Of a DNA stretch of 14,863 nucleotides, positions 14,076 to 14,863 are shown one piece after another (position 1 is the first letter of the stretch; every line of letters starts with the position of its first letter). This stretch comes from Planctomycetota bacterium. Lineage in GTDB: Bacteria > Planctomycetota > Planctomycetia > Pirellulales > Lacipirellulaceae. The notes under the pieces were generated by a model that saw only the letters and a list, made by a program, of their open reading frames with translations, made no database searches and had not been told where the DNA came from. The translations under genes and the position numbers were made by a program. The stretch lies in NCBI GenBank assembly GCA_022614705.1, contig JAKEIB010000065.1, forward strand, positions 1 to 14,863, read 5' to 3'.

Positions 14076-14160
14076 GAGCCAGTCCGAAGGGGACCATCCG
14101 CGGCGGACGGTGCCCGGCACATTTTGCTCCGCGGACGGACTCCGCAAAATGAGCCAGTCC
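14076..14160. repeat. Palindromic element bounded by GAGCCAGTCC direct repeats
   Basis: GAGCCAGTCC occurs at 14076-14085 and 14151-14160. Between the copies lie three dyads: CCATCCG/CGGACGG (one mismatch) near 14095-14110, GTGCC-C-GGCAC at 14110-14120 and CATTTTGC/GCAAAATG at 14120-14127 and 14144-14151. The compact hairpin-on-hairpin design resembles REP/BIME or MITE elements. No transposase is visible. Confidence 0.6.
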
Positions 14161-14477
14161 CCGGCGGCGGTGCGATGTAATGCGGAGTGAGTCCTGAATG
14201 GCCGCAAGTTAACCAACGCGGTTGCATCGCTGCGAGGCATGACTCATCTGGCTCCATAAGTTCGCGGCCACTGCTTCGGCCGGCTGGTCGCAGGCATGTC
14301 ACATTGTCCATTCAGCGTTCACAGGTCGGACATCGCACCTCAGCTAACTGCTGCCGTTGCAACGACTTCCACATGCGGCGGGCTCACACGGGGCCGGTAT
14401 GCCGTTTGCGGAACTTCCGGGTCAGATCGTCGCAATAGGGAGTTCTGCGTTTTACTTGCGAACGGAAAGAAGAAGCC

Positions 14478-14863
14478 ATGTTTCCAGAATCAGTGATACT
14501 CGTGGTGGGGGGTGGGTCCGAAGAATCGGAAGCGATCACGAACATGCTCGGCGACCGCTATCGCGTCATCGGCGTCGAAAAACCCGATGAGGCGATGAAT
14601 TATGTATCAGACGACGTTGACCTGGTTGTTAGCGAGCTTGAGTCGCCCGAATTCAGCGGCCTGCAACTCATGCGGATGTGGAAATCACAGGACCCGCGCA
14701 CGCCGTTTCTGTTCATCACGGAGGGTAGCGATGTTAATTCCGTGGTTGAAGCCATGAAACTTGGAGCGGCAGACTGCCTGGTGAAGCCGGTGAACTCGGC
14801 GGACCTGCGATCGGCCGTGTCGCGATTGTTTCACGCGAACGCGGGCGTTGGCGGTGGCTCAGA
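14478..14863 (+). CDS. Atypical response regulator with degenerate receiver (partial, runs off window)
   Basis: An open frame from the ATG at 14478 to the window end (128 full codons, no stop) encodes a receiver-domain fold beginning MFPESVILVVGGGSEESEAI. The beta1 acidic residues that bind magnesium are replaced by G11-G13, and the phosphoacceptor position reads VVSELESPE, with E53 where Asp normally stands. T81 (FLFITEG) and K103 (CLVKPVN) are kept. Layout and spacing follow NtrC-type receivers (compare K102 of the activator at 3357), and the Gly-rich linker at the edge (NAGVGGGS) suggests that another domain follows, possibly an AAA+ sigma54 domain; this cannot be seen. The ribosome site is weak (GGAAAGAAG). 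With Glu at the acceptor site the protein may be phosphorylation-independent. Confidence 0.8.
   Translation, partial: MFPESVILVVGGGSEESEAITNMLGDRYRVIGVEKPDEAMNYVSDDVDLVVSELESPEFSGLQLMRMWKSQDPRTPFLFITEGSDVNSVVEAMKLGAADCLVKPVNSADLRSAVSRLFHANAGVGGGS

Larger units (their letters stand above)
13744..14477. other. Divergent intergenic region, regulatory sites and repeats
   Basis: About 730 bases between the leftward YciF gene and the rightward receiver-domain gene, with no credible coding sequence. It contains the sigma54 promoter (13824-13838), a 13-base inverted pair (13886-13983), a palindromic element with flanking direct repeats (14076-14160) and a weak plus-strand -24/-12 arrangement at 14395-14409 (CGGTATG, 4 bases, TTGC; eight of eleven positions) 69 bases before the ATG at 14478. 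Confidence 0.5.

Noticed and set aside
13770..14240. 156-codon minus-strand open frame
   Set aside because: It runs through the sigma54 site, the inverted pair and the palindromic element, and its sequence is Ser/Arg/Pro-rich without any domain pattern.

Overview
The window looks like a chromosomal piece of a planctomycete, most likely of the Pirellulales type. The basis is the large Ser/Thr kinase with a PKN-style N-terminal leader, one membrane segment and a TPR tail, together with short lipoproteins and secreted low-complexity proteins, a sigma54-activator signalling cluster, and many small stress-type genes separated by long intergenic regions full of palindromic repeats. This assignment is inferred from gene style; no rRNA or other phylogenetic marker is present.

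Layout. 1-486 (-): helical hypothetical protein. 1062-4832 (+): a cytoplasmic hybrid histidine kinase (REC-GAF-HisKA-HATPase-REC) followed by an NtrC-type sigma54 activator. 4847-5916 (-): a convergent set of three genes, an Hpt phosphotransfer protein, a small 74-residue protein and a KGG-like protein with a histone H1-like tail. 6344-6868 (+): a general-stress 17M-like protein. 7220-9116 (+): a probable operon of a small lipoprotein, a YghA/YhdF-type short-chain dehydrogenase and a Gly/Ser/Asn-rich secreted protein, closed by a clear intrinsic terminator at 9167-9211. 9212-10010: repeat-rich intergenic DNA. 10011-12818 (-): 935-residue Ser/Thr kinase with TPRs. 12819-13236: hairpins and repeats. 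13237-13743 (-): YciE/YciF (DUF892) ferritin-like stress protein. 13744-14477: intergenic, with a promoter candidate and two inverted-repeat elements. 14478-end (+): the start of a protein with a degenerate receiver domain, cut by the window edge.

How the parts may work together. The hybrid kinase, the activator and the Hpt protein could form a phosphorelay. Three stress-type transcription units in the window (the 17M-like gene, the lipoprotein-dehydrogenase-secreted operon and the YciF gene) each have a sigma54-type -24/-12 sequence in the right orientation 65-95 bases upstream of the start codon. The YciF one matches 10 of 11 consensus positions and has a pair of 13-base inverted sites where enhancers normally sit. 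My working hypothesis is a local sigma54-dependent envelope/osmotic/oxidative stress regulon encoded next to its own activator. It is inference and needs genome-wide motif and transcript data.

Other points of interest are a receiver domain whose phosphoacceptor Asp is Glu and whose acidic pocket is glycine, a 10-mer (GAGTTTTGTC) that recurs in intergenic DNA on both sides of the kinase gene, and several palindromic elements resembling REP/MITE debris. I saw no tRNA, rRNA, CRISPR array or intact transposase.
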